Positions 1-7,304 of a stretch of 64,000 nt of DNA are shown piece by piece. A program made the translations under genes and the position numbers. Origin of the DNA: Streptomyces sp. NBC_00247 (GTDB taxonomy: Bacteria > Actinomycetota > Actinomycetes > Streptomycetales > Streptomycetaceae); the NCBI RefSeq assembly GCF_036188265.1, contig NZ_CP108093.1, positions 7,035,001 to 7,099,000 of the forward strand. The letters are read 5' to 3'. The first letter of the stretch is position 1, and each line of letters begins with the position of its first letter. Below the pieces are notes generated by a model that was given only the letters and a program-made list of their open reading frames with translations, was not told the DNA's origin and did not search any database.

Positions 1-441
1 CATCGTCCGCAGTCCCGCCGGACGGCGCCCCTGAAGTCCGAAGCGCTCGTCGAAGAGGGACGCCCCGACGCCGACCGTGACGGTCAGGCGGTCGTCGGGG
101 CCACCCTGCCCGGCGCCGGAGGTGAGGGCTCTCGCCCGCTGCGTCACCACGTCGAAGACGCGGACCAGCGCGCTCCGGTCCGTGCCGACGAGGTCCAGCG
201 CGACGAACGCGGCGAACGCCTGCTGCGGTGTCACGACGCCCGCCTGGTGCGGCCCGTGGAACGGCACCGCGGCCTTCCGGGCCGCGGCCGGCGCCCCCTC
301 GGGCCGCCCCGCCGGTGCCGCGAAGGCGTCGGGCGCGCCCGCCACCGCCCCGGCGAGACCGACCCCCGTCAGCACGAACCCCCGGCGTCCGTGGAGGTTG
401 TGCGTGCCGGCGGGGATCGGACGGTCGTCGATGTCTGTCAT
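1..441 (-). CDS. efeB: Dyp-type heme peroxidase (EfeB-like), 5' part only
   Basis: The N-terminal 147 residues are visible; the gene runs off the left edge. The protein starts MTDIDDRPIPAG and carries a twin-arginine signal (RRGFVLTG, about residues 19-26), so it is probably exported folded with heme. After the signal comes GPHQAGVVTPQQ, a hallmark of Dyp-type peroxidases and EfeB deferrochelatases, then a segment on the family's AFVALDL pattern. The family uses heme and peroxide and in EfeUOB systems takes part in iron uptake. The heme ligand lies outside the window. A possible iron-repressor site lies about 90 bases upstream. The family call is firm; EfeB rather than another secreted Dyp peroxidase is inference. 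Confidence 0.85.
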   Translation of the reverse strand, partial: MTDIDDRPIPAGTHNLHGRRGFVLTGVGLAGAVAGAPDAFAAPAGRPEGAPAAARKAAVPFHGPHQAGVVTPQQAFAAFVALDLVGTDRSALVRVFDVVTQRARALTSGAGQGGPDDRLTVTVGVGASLFDERFGLQGRRPAGLRTM

Positions 442-477
442 GGTCGCGCCTCTTCCACGTGCTCGATGTGTCTGGCC

Positions 478-535
478 GGGCCGTGTCCGACCGTCCCCTG
501 CCGGGCCGATCCGACGCGGTGGTCGGACACGGCCC
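478..535. repeat. 15-bp perfect inverted repeat
   Basis: The arms GGGCCGTGTCCGACC (478-492) and its exact reverse complement (521-535) are separated by 28 bases. They lie 37-94 bases upstream of the peroxidase start, in the position of an operator or a leader hairpin. Confidence 0.6.
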
Positions 536-551
536 AGTGAGCCTTACCAGC
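533..551 (-). promoter_or_regulatory. Candidate iron box (DmdR/IdeR-type)
   Basis: Read on the minus strand this is GCTGGTAAGGCTCACTGGG. The core GGTAAGGCTCAC matches 11 of 12 positions of the core of the actinobacterial iron box (GGTTAGGCTCAC), but the outer TTA/TAA arms are not conserved. It is placed to control the peroxidase gene. Function is inferred from core similarity and the iron-linked neighbour. Confidence 0.4.
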
Positions 552-760
552 GAGGCGTGCGCCCGGGCGCGAATTCATTCCTGCGCGTCACCGCCGTGCG
601 CCCTTCGGTCCCGCGCGCCGACCTCACCACCCCCTGATCGGGCGACTACTCAGCGTGGTGAACATGTTTCGGAGGGTAACGGGAATACAGCCGGGGTCCG
701 GACCCGGCAGGGGACGGATCCGCCCTTGAATCAGCCGGCCCGGTCCCTGGGAGAACCTCG

Positions 761-1966
761 GTGGAGAACACGGAAACCGTACGCAGCTGCCCCTTCGACT
801 TCGCGCACCGGCTGGAGTTCGACCCCCAGCTCAAGGAGCTGCTGACCACCGCGCCGGTGTCCCGCATCAGGATGCCGTACGGCGAGGGGGACGCCTGGCT
901 GGTCACCCGGTACGAAGACGTGCGGACGGTCACCACCGACCGGCGTTTCAGCCGCAGCGCCGTGACCGGACGGGACTTCCCGCGGATGACCCCCGAACCC
1001 ATCGTCCAGGACGAGGCCATCAATCTCATGGACCCGCCGGCCAGCAGCAGGCTCCGCAGCCTGGTGGCGAAGAGCTTCACCGCCCGGCGGATCGACGCCA
1101 TGCGGACGGGCACCCAGCGCATCGTCGACCGACTGCTCGACACCATGGAGGACGGCGCGACCACCGCCGACTTCATGAAGGCGGTCGCCGCGCCCTTGCC
1201 GCTCGTGACCATCTGCGAGGTGCTCGACATCCCCGAGCCCGACCGGCCCTGGCTCCGCTCGCACGCCCTCACCATGATGAACGTCGGAGCGGCCGGCAAG
1301 GAGGACGCGATCCGTGCCAAGGCCGAACTCCGCGCCTACTTCGGTGAACTCACCGCCCGCCGCCGCCGCTCGCCCGGCGAGGACCTCATCAGCACACTCG
1401 CCACCGCCCGGGACGGAGACGAACTCCTCGGCGACGACGAACTGACCGTCATGGCCATGGTCCTGCTCATCACAGGACAGGACACCACCACCTATCAACT
1501 CGGCAACATCGCCTACTCGTTGCTCACCCGGCCCGAACTGGCACGCACCCTGCGCGACTCCCCGGAACGCCTGCCCCGCACCCTGGAGGAACTCCTCCGC
1601 CACATTCCGTTCCGCAAGGGCGTCGGCATCCCCCGGGTCGCCCTGGTGGACGTGGAACTCGGTGGCGTCAGCATCCCCGCCGGCGACGTGGTGCACGTGT
1701 CCTACCTGACCGCCAACCGCGACGCCGGGAAGTTCGAGCGACCGGACGACCTGGACCCCGACCGGCCGTCCATCCCCCACATGACCTTCGGCTGGGGAGC
1801 CCACCACTGTCTCGGAGCCCCGCTCGCCACGATGGAACTGGAGACCGCGTTCTCGTCGCTGCTCCGCCGGTTCCCGGACCTGCGCCTCGACGTGTCCGCG
1901 GAGGACATCCGGTGGAACACCACGTCGATCTGGCGCTACCCGCTCGCCCTGCCCGTCACGTGGTGA
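761..1966 (+). CDS. Cytochrome P450 paired with RppA (CYP158/P450mel-like role)
   Basis: A soluble bacterial P450 of 401 residues, normal family length, starting at GTG with GGGAGA just upstream. The I-helix oxygen-activation motif TGQDTTT lies near residues 238-244, the ExxR segment near 280, and the heme loop FGWGAHHCLG has the thiolate ligand at Cys350. It ends 34 bases before rppA and is almost certainly co-transcribed with it. P450s beside RppA in Streptomyces, such as CYP158A2 and P450mel, couple flaviolin or tetrahydroxynaphthalene oxidatively to biaryl pigments. Here the P450 precedes the synthase, the reverse of the order I know from those clusters. The family is certain; the substrate is inferred from the neighbour. 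Confidence 0.93.
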   Translation: MENTETVRSCPFDFAHRLEFDPQLKELLTTAPVSRIRMPYGEGDAWLVTRYEDVRTVTTDRRFSRSAVTGRDFPRMTPEPIVQDEAINLMDPPASSRLRSLVAKSFTARRIDAMRTGTQRIVDRLLDTMEDGATTADFMKAVAAPLPLVTICEVLDIPEPDRPWLRSHALTMMNVGAAGKEDAIRAKAELRAYFGELTARRRRSPGEDLISTLATARDGDELLGDDELTVMAMVLLITGQDTTTYQLGNIAYSLLTRPELARTLRDSPERLPRTLEELLRHIPFRKGVGIPRVALVDVELGGVSIPAGDVVHVSYLTANRDAGKFERPDDLDPDRPSIPHMTFGWGAHHCLGAPLATMELETAFSSLLRRFPDLRLDVSAEDIRWNTTSIWRYPLALPVTW

Positions 1967-2000
1967 CGAGAGCCTCCGCTCCCGGACTTGAGGAGACCCC

Positions 2001-3131
2001 ATGGCGACCCTGTGCCGCCCGGCCATCGCTGTGCCCGAACACGTCATCACGATGCAGCAGACCCTGGACCTCGCCCGCGAGACCCACGACGGCCACCCCC
2101 AGCGCGACCTGGTCCTGAGGCTCATCCGCAACACCGGCGTCCGGACCCGCCACCTCGTCCAGCCGATCGAGGAGACGCTGCGCCACCCCGGCTTCGAGGT
2201 GCGCAACAAGGTGTACGAGGCCGAGGCCAAGAAGAGGGTCCCAGAAGTGGTGGGGCGGGCACTGGAGTACGCCGAGGTCGAGGCCGCCGAGATCGACCTC
2301 ATCGTCTACGTCTCCTGCACGGGCTTCATGATGCCGTCGCTGACCGCCTGGCTGATCAACACCATGGGCTTCCGGCCGGAGACCAGGCAGCTGCCGATCG
2401 CCCAGCTCGGCTGCGCGGCGGGCGGGGCGGCCATCAACCGTGCCCACGACTTCTGCCGTGCCTACCCGCAGTCCAACGTCCTCATCGTGTCCTGCGAGTT
2501 CTGTTCGCTCTGCTACCAGCCCGCCGACATCGGGGTCGGATCTCTGCTCTCGAACGGCCTGTTCGGCGACGCCGTCTCGGCGGCCGTCGTCCGCGGCGAG
2601 GGCGGTACCGGGATGCGTCTGGAACGCAACGGCTCGCACCTGGTGCCCGGCACCGAGGACTGGATCTCCTACGCGGTCCGTGACACCGGCTTCCACTTCC
2701 TGCTGGACCGGCGGGTCCCCGGCACCATGGAAATGCTCGCGCCGGTCCTGCGGAACCTGGTCGACCTGCACGGATGGTCCGTGCAGGCCATGGACTTCTT
2801 CATCGTGCACGCGGGCGGCCCGCGCATCCTCGACGACCTCTGCCACTACCTCCAGCTCCCGCCGGGGATGTTCCGCTACAGCAGGGCCACCCTCACCGAG
2901 CGGGGCAACATCGCGAGTTCGGTGGTCTTCGACGCGCTGGCCCGGCTCTTCGAGGACGGCGGCGCCGAGGACGCCGCGCAGGGACTCATCGCCGGATTCG
3001 GGCCAGGCATCACGGCGGAGTGCGCGGTCGGACGCTGGGTGCGCCGGCCCGAGCACGACCTCGGCCGGGCGGACACACACCTGGCGTCGAGCGGTGTGCT
3101 GCCCGCGCCGGGCGGCGCGCTGCTCGGCTGA
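2001..3131 (+). CDS. rppA: 1,3,6,8-tetrahydroxynaphthalene synthase (type III PKS)
   Basis: A 376-residue type III polyketide synthase, collinear with Streptomyces RppA from the MATLCRP start through LLSNGLFGDAVSAAVVRG. Catalytic Cys138 (QLGCAAGG), His270 (VHAGGP) and Asn303 (RGNIAS) are all present with RppA numbering. RppA condenses five malonyl-CoA units to tetrahydroxynaphthalene, which oxidises to flaviolin, the precursor of red-brown pigments. GAGGAG lies a few bases upstream of the ATG. The tail after the usual end (about residue 352) is about 25 residues of low-complexity sequence. Convergent with the next gene across a repeat/hairpin. Confidence 0.96.
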   Translation: MATLCRPAIAVPEHVITMQQTLDLARETHDGHPQRDLVLRLIRNTGVRTRHLVQPIEETLRHPGFEVRNKVYEAEAKKRVPEVVGRALEYAEVEAAEIDLIVYVSCTGFMMPSLTAWLINTMGFRPETRQLPIAQLGCAAGGAAINRAHDFCRAYPQSNVLIVSCEFCSLCYQPADIGVGSLLSNGLFGDAVSAAVVRGEGGTGMRLERNGSHLVPGTEDWISYAVRDTGFHFLLDRRVPGTMEMLAPVLRNLVDLHGWSVQAMDFFIVHAGGPRILDDLCHYLQLPPGMFRYSRATLTERGNIASSVVFDALARLFEDGGAEDAAQGLIAGFGPGITAECAVGRWVRRPEHDLGRADTHLASSGVLPAPGGALLG

Positions 3132-3150
3132 GCCGTCCGGCGGGAACGGC

Positions 3151-3200
3151 CGCACACCCCCGTGCCGCACACCCCCGTGCCGCACACCCCCGTGCGGCAC
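3151..3200. terminator. Triplicated 15-bp repeat ending in a 9-bp hairpin, between convergent genes
   Basis: CGCACACCCCCGTGC occurs three times head to tail (3151-3165, 3166-3180, 3181-3195). The last junction forms a perfect 9-bp stem, GTGCCGCAC at 3177-3185 with GTGCGGCAC at 3192-3200, and a 6-base loop. Its place between the convergent rppA and YrdC-family genes fits a bidirectional terminator; there is no U tract, as is usual in streptomycetes. Confidence 0.55.
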
Positions 3201-3234
3201 ACGGGACCGTGCGGGACAGCCGGACGCCACACAC

Positions 3235-3855
3235 TCACTCGAAGCGGGAGATGTCTCCCGCACCCTCGCGCACGATGGTGACCTCGCCGTCCGAGAAGTC
3301 GATGACCGTCGTCGGTTCCGTACCGCAGTCGCCGGAGTCCAGCACGGCGTCCACCTCGTGGTCGAGCCGTTCCTTGATCTCCCAGCCCTGCGTCAGCGGC
3401 TCCTCCTCGTCCGGCAGCAGCAGCGTGCTGGAGAGCAGCGGCTCGCCCAGCTCGCTCAGTAGTGCCTGGACCACGGCGTGATCGGGGATGCGGACGCCCA
3501 CGGTCTTCTTCTTCGGGTGCAGCAGCTGACGCGGCACCTCCTTCGTCGCGGGCAGGATGAAGGTGTACCGGCCGGGCGTCGCCGCCTTGATCGCACGGAA
3601 GACGTCGTTGTCGATCTGAACGAACTGGCCCAGCTGGGCGAAGTTCTCGCACACCAGAGTGAAGTGGTGGCGGTCGTCGAGACGGCGGATCGAACGGATG
3701 CGGTTGATCCCCTCCCGGCTGCCCAGCCGGGACCCCAGGGCGTAGCAGGAGTCCGTCGGGTACGCGACCAAGGCGTCGGAACGGATGAGACCGGCCACCG
3801 TGCTGATCGTGCGTCGCTGAGGGTTCTCGGGATGCACGTCGAAATACTTAGCCAT
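3235..3855 (-). CDS. YrdC/Sua5-domain protein (YciO type)
   Basis: A 206-residue single-domain protein. It has the family's KxR/SxN-type nucleotide site: AYPTDSCYALG, IRSIRRLDDRHHFTLVC and the later GVRIPDH. YrdC/TsaC/Sua5 proteins make threonylcarbamoyl-AMP for tRNA t6A37. The opening MAKYFDVHPENPQRRTI and the overall layout resemble the YciO subgroup, whose cellular role is less settled than that of TsaC. The protein lacks the C-terminal Sua5 domain. It is transcribed toward rppA and away from the cupin gene. Confidence 0.88.
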   Translation of the reverse strand: MAKYFDVHPENPQRRTISTVAGLIRSDALVAYPTDSCYALGSRLGSREGINRIRSIRRLDDRHHFTLVCENFAQLGQFVQIDNDVFRAIKAATPGRYTFILPATKEVPRQLLHPKKKTVGVRIPDHAVVQALLSELGEPLLSSTLLLPDEEEPLTQGWEIKERLDHEVDAVLDSGDCGTEPTTVIDFSDGEVTIVREGAGDISRFE

Positions 3856-3951
3856 CCGCCGAGTCTACGGGGTGCGTCGCGCCGCCCCACGAGGTCCGTG
3901 CGACGCCACGCTCCGGCGGCGGCCCCGCGCGTGCTGCGGCAGAGTGGCGGT

Positions 3952-4269
3952 ATGAACGACCTCAACGCCCTCGCGGACGAGCACCTCGCCGCGGCGCGCA
4001 GTTCCCCCCACGGGCGCAGCGCGCACCGTCTGCTCCAGCAGCCTCCGCTGCGGCAGACGGTGATCGCCCTCACTTCCGGTTCCTCGCTGGACGAGCACAA
4101 CGCACCGCTCGCCGCCTCCCTCCAGGTGCTCCGCGGCGCGGTCCGCATCACCGCGCCCTCCGGTGACGTGGAACTGACCGCCGGCGGCCTGGGCGCGATC
4201 CCGAGGGAGCGGCACGGGCTGCTGGCGCTGGAGGACGCCGTCGTTCTCCTCACGGCCGTCAACGACTGA
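3952..4269 (+). CDS. Small single-domain cupin protein
   Basis: A 105-residue protein whose C-terminal two-thirds follows the cupin pattern: VIALTSGSSLDEHNAPLAAS, then LRGAVRITAPSGDVELTAGG and IPRERHGLLALEDAVVLLT. The usual metal-binding histidines are reduced: one His (DEHNAP) in motif 1 and one (ERHGL) in motif 2, so metal binding is uncertain. Proteins of this type are common stand-alone genes in Streptomyces with no settled substrate. It is divergent from the YrdC-family gene, with an upstream gap of about 95 bases. Confidence 0.75.
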   Translation: MNDLNALADEHLAAARSSPHGRSAHRLLQQPPLRQTVIALTSGSSLDEHNAPLAASLQVLRGAVRITAPSGDVELTAGGLGAIPRERHGLLALEDAVVLLTAVND

Positions 4270-4438
4270 CGGGCGACGGCGTCCCCGCGCCGGCGGCGGC
4301 CGCAACCGGACGCGCGGGGTGGCGGTGTACTCCCGCGAAACGGAGGCATGAGAGAAAGGACGGCACCGTCCACGTGCCCGTGCGACCAGCACGGGTCTCC
4401 GGTGTGTCCCATCCCGACCACGTCCCCCGGAGCGACGC

Positions 4439-5386
4439 GTGTTCCGCAAGTCCGTTGCCCCTGCCCGCGAGGCGGGCGGCGCCCACCCGGCCGGCCGCGC
4501 CGCCGCCTGGTCCGCCGCGCTGCGGCGGACCCCCGTCTCACTGTGGAACGACGACATATCCGACTGGGCGGCCGCTCAGACGTACTACGCCATCCTCGCC
4601 CTGCTGCCCGCCCTGCTGGTCACGGTCTCCGTCATCGGGCTGGCCAGCCCCGGCGCCACCGCCGCGCTGATCGCGGACATCACGGCCTTCGCTCCGGCGG
4701 AGTCCGGCGCGGCGCTGCGGCAGCCGCTCCTGGCCGCGACCGAGCAGCGCGCCGCGGGCTGGGTCCTGGTCGCCACCGGCAGCGTCAGCGCGGTCTGGTC
4801 GGCCTCCAGCTACCTCGCGGTCTTCCGCCGGGCCCTGCACGCCATGCACCACGAGCGCGACACCCGGCCCGCGCTGCGCAACGCGCACACCATCGTCGCC
4901 TCGGCGATCGGGCTGCTCCTCCTGATGCTGACCAGCGCGTTCGTGCTGGTGCTCACGGGGCCGCTCGCCCGCTGGGCGGCCCGCCGGATCGGGCTCGCGG
5001 AAGCGGGACAGACCCTGTGGTGGTTCCTCAAGTGGCCCGTCCTGCTGGTGCTGGTCACCTGTCTCATCACGGTCCTCTTCCGGACGGGGCCGCGTTCGGT
5101 GCGCGGCACGCGGCAAGGGCTGCCCGGCGGGGTGCTCGCGGCCGTGCTCTGGCTCGTCGCCTCCGCGGGATTCGCGCTCTACGCCACGCACGTCGGCACC
5201 TACAGCCGGCTGTACGGCTCGCTCGCCGGACTTGTCGTCTTCCTCATCTGGGTGTGGTTCACCAACCTGGCCCTGCTGGCCGGAGCGCAGTTCAACGCCG
5301 AGCTGGCGGCGGAGCGGAAAGCCCGGAGCGTCCGTCCGTCGGTGCCGCCGCAAGGCTCCGGTCAAGGGGCCGCCGGGGAAGCCTGA
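4439..5386 (+). CDS. YihY/BrkB family inner-membrane protein
   Basis: A 315-residue polytopic membrane protein starting at GTG. A soluble N-terminus of about 35 residues precedes the family signature WNDDISDWAAAQTYYAILAL, and about six hydrophobic segments follow, ending in GSLAGLVVFLIWVWFTNLAL and LLAGAQFNAEL, the conserved C-terminal YihY motif. Length and topology fit the family. Members were once called ribonuclease BN by error, and their function is still poorly defined. The short charged tail after residue 290 is typical. It stands alone, upstream of a GNAT gene that has its own operator. Confidence 0.9.
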   Translation: MFRKSVAPAREAGGAHPAGRAAAWSAALRRTPVSLWNDDISDWAAAQTYYAILALLPALLVTVSVIGLASPGATAALIADITAFAPAESGAALRQPLLAATEQRAAGWVLVATGSVSAVWSASSYLAVFRRALHAMHHERDTRPALRNAHTIVASAIGLLLLMLTSAFVLVLTGPLARWAARRIGLAEAGQTLWWFLKWPVLLVLVTCLITVLFRTGPRSVRGTRQGLPGGVLAAVLWLVASAGFALYATHVGTYSRLYGSLAGLVVFLIWVWFTNLALLAGAQFNAELAAERKARSVRPSVPPQGSGQGAAGEA

Positions 5387-5441
5387 CCGGTCGGCGGGGA
5401 GCGTCCGCTCGGACGCGCCGGGCGCCGTTGCGCGGACCTTG

Positions 5442-5455
5442 TGGGAGCGCTCCCA
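5442..5455. promoter_or_regulatory. Perfect CebR-type operator palindrome
   Basis: TGGGAGCGCTCCCA is a perfect 14-bp palindrome identical to the site bound by the LacI-family cello-oligosaccharide repressor CebR in streptomycetes. It lies 20 bases before the ATG at 5475, so it probably overlaps the promoter or start region of the acetyltransferase gene. Confidence 0.7.
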
Positions 5456-5474
5456 GGGTGGCATGCTCCCCGCC

Positions 5475-6104
5475 ATGGGACAGCTCGCGTACATACGCTC
5501 GTACCGACCCGGCGACCGCGCCGCGCTCGCCGACATCTGTGTCCGGACCGCCGACAACGGTGGTGACTCCCGGCATCTGTACGCCGATCAGGAGCTGATG
5601 CCCTCGCTGTTCGCCGCACCGTACGCGTACCTCGAACCCGATCTGGCGTTCGTACTGGACGACGGTTCGGGCCAGGCGGTGGGTTACGTCCTGGGCACGG
5701 CCGACACCACGGCGTTCGCCGCCGCCTTCCGGGAGCGCTGGCTGCCGCTGGTGGCCGGCCGGTTCCCGGCCTCCGGAGAACCGCCCACCACGCCGGCCGA
5801 GGAGATGATCGCGCTCCTGCACCGCCCCGAGCACATGCTCGGCCCACAGGTCGCCGACTACCCCGCCCATCTGCACATCGACCTCCTGCCGCCCTGGCAG
5901 CGCAAGGGCCACGGACGGGAGTTGATGCGCGCGTTCCTCGACGCGCTGCGGGCCAAGGGGATCGCCGACGTGTACCTCTCGATGCTGACGGCGAACAAGC
6001 CGGCCAGGCACTTCTACGACCGGCTCGGGTTCCACGAGATCGACGTGCCCGACCCCGGGGTGCTGACCTATCTGGGCCGGAGCACCGACAGCGCGGGGCT
6101 GTAG
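5475..6104 (+). CDS. GNAT-family N-acetyltransferase
   Basis: A 209-residue single GNAT domain. The acetyl-CoA pyrophosphate-binding motif A is LLPPWQRKGHGRELM, followed by ADVYLSMLTANKPARHFYDRLGF, the usual end of the fold. The middle (YLEPDLAFVLDDGSGQAVGYVLG) and the HLHIDL strand resemble the GNAT domains attached to bacterial O-GlcNAcase-like hydrolases, suggesting a sugar amine substrate, but that is inference. ATG 5475 is preferred; an in-frame ATG at 5463 would add four residues. The perfect CebR-like box just upstream suggests repression by a LacI-family sugar sensor. Confidence 0.88.
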   Translation: MGQLAYIRSYRPGDRAALADICVRTADNGGDSRHLYADQELMPSLFAAPYAYLEPDLAFVLDDGSGQAVGYVLGTADTTAFAAAFRERWLPLVAGRFPASGEPPTTPAEEMIALLHRPEHMLGPQVADYPAHLHIDLLPPWQRKGHGRELMRAFLDALRAKGIADVYLSMLTANKPARHFYDRLGFHEIDVPDPGVLTYLGRSTDSAGL

Positions 6105-6133
6105 GGCGGCGTGGGGCCGCGGGGCGCGCCGGT

Positions 6134-6997
6134 TCACGGCGCGGTGCGGTACCCGGCCACGATCGCCATCGTCTCCCGCAGCACCCGGGCACTGTCGTTG
6201 GCCGCGTCTCCGAGGCGCCGTCCCTTCCACGTGCCCTCGGCACTGGAGAAGCGGCTGACGCGGCGGCAGCCGTCACCGCAGGAGGACCGGTAGGCCATGA
6301 TCGTGTAGTACTCGCGGTCCTCGGTGACCCAGCCGGTGTTGTACGGGCGGGTGCTGCTGACCTGCATGGCGCCCTCGGACCCGTCGGCGAGCGTCGTTCG
6401 GTCGTGGGCCAGGCCCAGGTTGTGGCCGATCTCATGGCTGGCCGAGTCGAGCACGATGCCCTGGACGTCCACCACCGCGTAGGCGTACGCGTCCGAGGAG
6501 GCGGTCAGGTCCGGGGTGTAGTCCCCGGTGCCGCCGCCCCGGCCGGACGCGTCCACCACGAGCGTCACCAGGTCGGCGCCGTAGCGGTCGCGGCGCTGCC
6601 GGGCCCTCGGTCCCAGGGCGGGGTCGTCACCCTCGCGGAGCCCGTCGTACGCGGGGTCGAACTCGTCGGAGCCCTCGTACCCCTTCGCCGTGTACGGGTG
6701 GACGATCCGGATGGAGCCGCAGACCTCGCTCGCGAGCAGGGACTCGTTCATCCGGGTGGCGATCTCCTGCGCCGACACCTGTACCCGGTGTGCGCCACCC
6801 ACGGCTGCCGCGGCCTTCGGCGTGTACACGGCCAGTACGTCCACCACCGGGCAGCGGCCGGCCGGCCGGTCCGGCGCCTCGTGGGTGAGGCTCGTCGCGG
6901 TCCCCCGGCTGGAGCCCGTGCCTCCTGCCGCGGGCGCCAAACCGAGGGCGGCGACGAGTGGGAGGGACCAGGCCGCCTTGAGCGCGGTCGCGGGCAT
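6134..6997 (-). CDS. Secreted zinc metalloprotease (reprolysin-like, M12B)
   Basis: A 287-residue protein with a Sec signal peptide (MPATALKAAWSLPLVAALGL), chosen over an upstream in-frame start because it gives a normal signal. The mature part begins VVDVLAVYTPKAAAAVGG and contains the zinc-binding HEIGHNLGLAHD with the Met-turn IMAYRSSC, as in metzincins such as reprolysins and peptidyl-Asp endopeptidase. Cysteines near the Met-turn may form a disulfide. The enzyme should act extracellularly on proteins. It is convergent with the GNAT gene (29-base gap). A few bases of GC-rich leader precede the start, where the Shine-Dalgarno AAAGGA is visible. Confidence 0.9.
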   Translation of the reverse strand: MPATALKAAWSLPLVAALGLAPAAGGTGSSRGTATSLTHEAPDRPAGRCPVVDVLAVYTPKAAAAVGGAHRVQVSAQEIATRMNESLLASEVCGSIRIVHPYTAKGYEGSDEFDPAYDGLREGDDPALGPRARQRRDRYGADLVTLVVDASGRGGGTGDYTPDLTASSDAYAYAVVDVQGIVLDSASHEIGHNLGLAHDRTTLADGSEGAMQVSSTRPYNTGWVTEDREYYTIMAYRSSCGDGCRRVSRFSSAEGTWKGRRLGDAANDSARVLRETMAIVAGYRTAP

Positions 6998-7068
6998 GGG
7001 GCGCGTCCTTTCGGGGCGGGGCGGGGTGGAGCGGTCGCCAAGAGTGTTTCGTGATCGGCGGGTCGCGA

Positions 7069-7127
7069 AACCGTGCACCCGGACCCGCCGCGGCCGGTCC
7101 GGCCGGGGCGGGTCCGGGTGCACGGTT
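7069..7127 (-). terminator. Very strong 21-bp perfect hairpin
   Basis: Arms at 7069-7089 and 7107-7127 are perfect reverse complements (21 bp), and the 17-base loop can pair further through CGGCCG. The structure sits between genes that are otherwise divergent, directly after the stop of the small minus-strand frame at 7127-7249, so it would terminate transcripts arriving from the right. Confidence 0.65.
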
Positions 7128-7249
7128 CAAGTGGGCTGCGTGGAGGGGGAGTCGAGGCCGCCCTTGCGCTGCTCGGGGCCTTCCCCGGGCGCACCGGCCG
7201 CCGGTCCGAAAAGCGAGGGGTGCAGCGAGGAGGAGTTGGGCAGGTACAT
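7127..7249 (-). CDS. Candidate 40-residue small protein
   Basis: A short frame reading MYLPNSSSLHPSLFGPAAG and ending GLDSPSTQPT. Codon third positions are strongly G/C, and the stop lies exactly at the base of the 21-bp hairpin, as expected for a transcribed gene and its terminator. There is no Shine-Dalgarno before the ATG, so translation could be leaderless, the start could lie elsewhere, or this could be a non-coding RNA. I do not recognise a family. The evidence is positional only. Confidence 0.3.
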   Translation of the reverse strand: MYLPNSSSLHPSLFGPAAGAPGEGPEQRKGGLDSPSTQPT

Positions 7250-7304
7250 CTGTGCGAAGGGGTGGACGACTGCGCGGACGAGTACGGATCGAGGGGTGGG
7301 AGAC

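Larger units (their letters stand above)
442..760. other. Divergent intergenic region between the peroxidase and P450 genes
   Basis: No open frame here has convincing coding character. The interval holds the promoters of two divergent genes. Visible structure is a 15-base perfect inverted repeat (arms 478-492 and 521-535) and an iron-box-like sequence (533-551), both nearer the peroxidase gene. Nothing distinctive is seen close to the P450 start. Confidence 0.6.
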
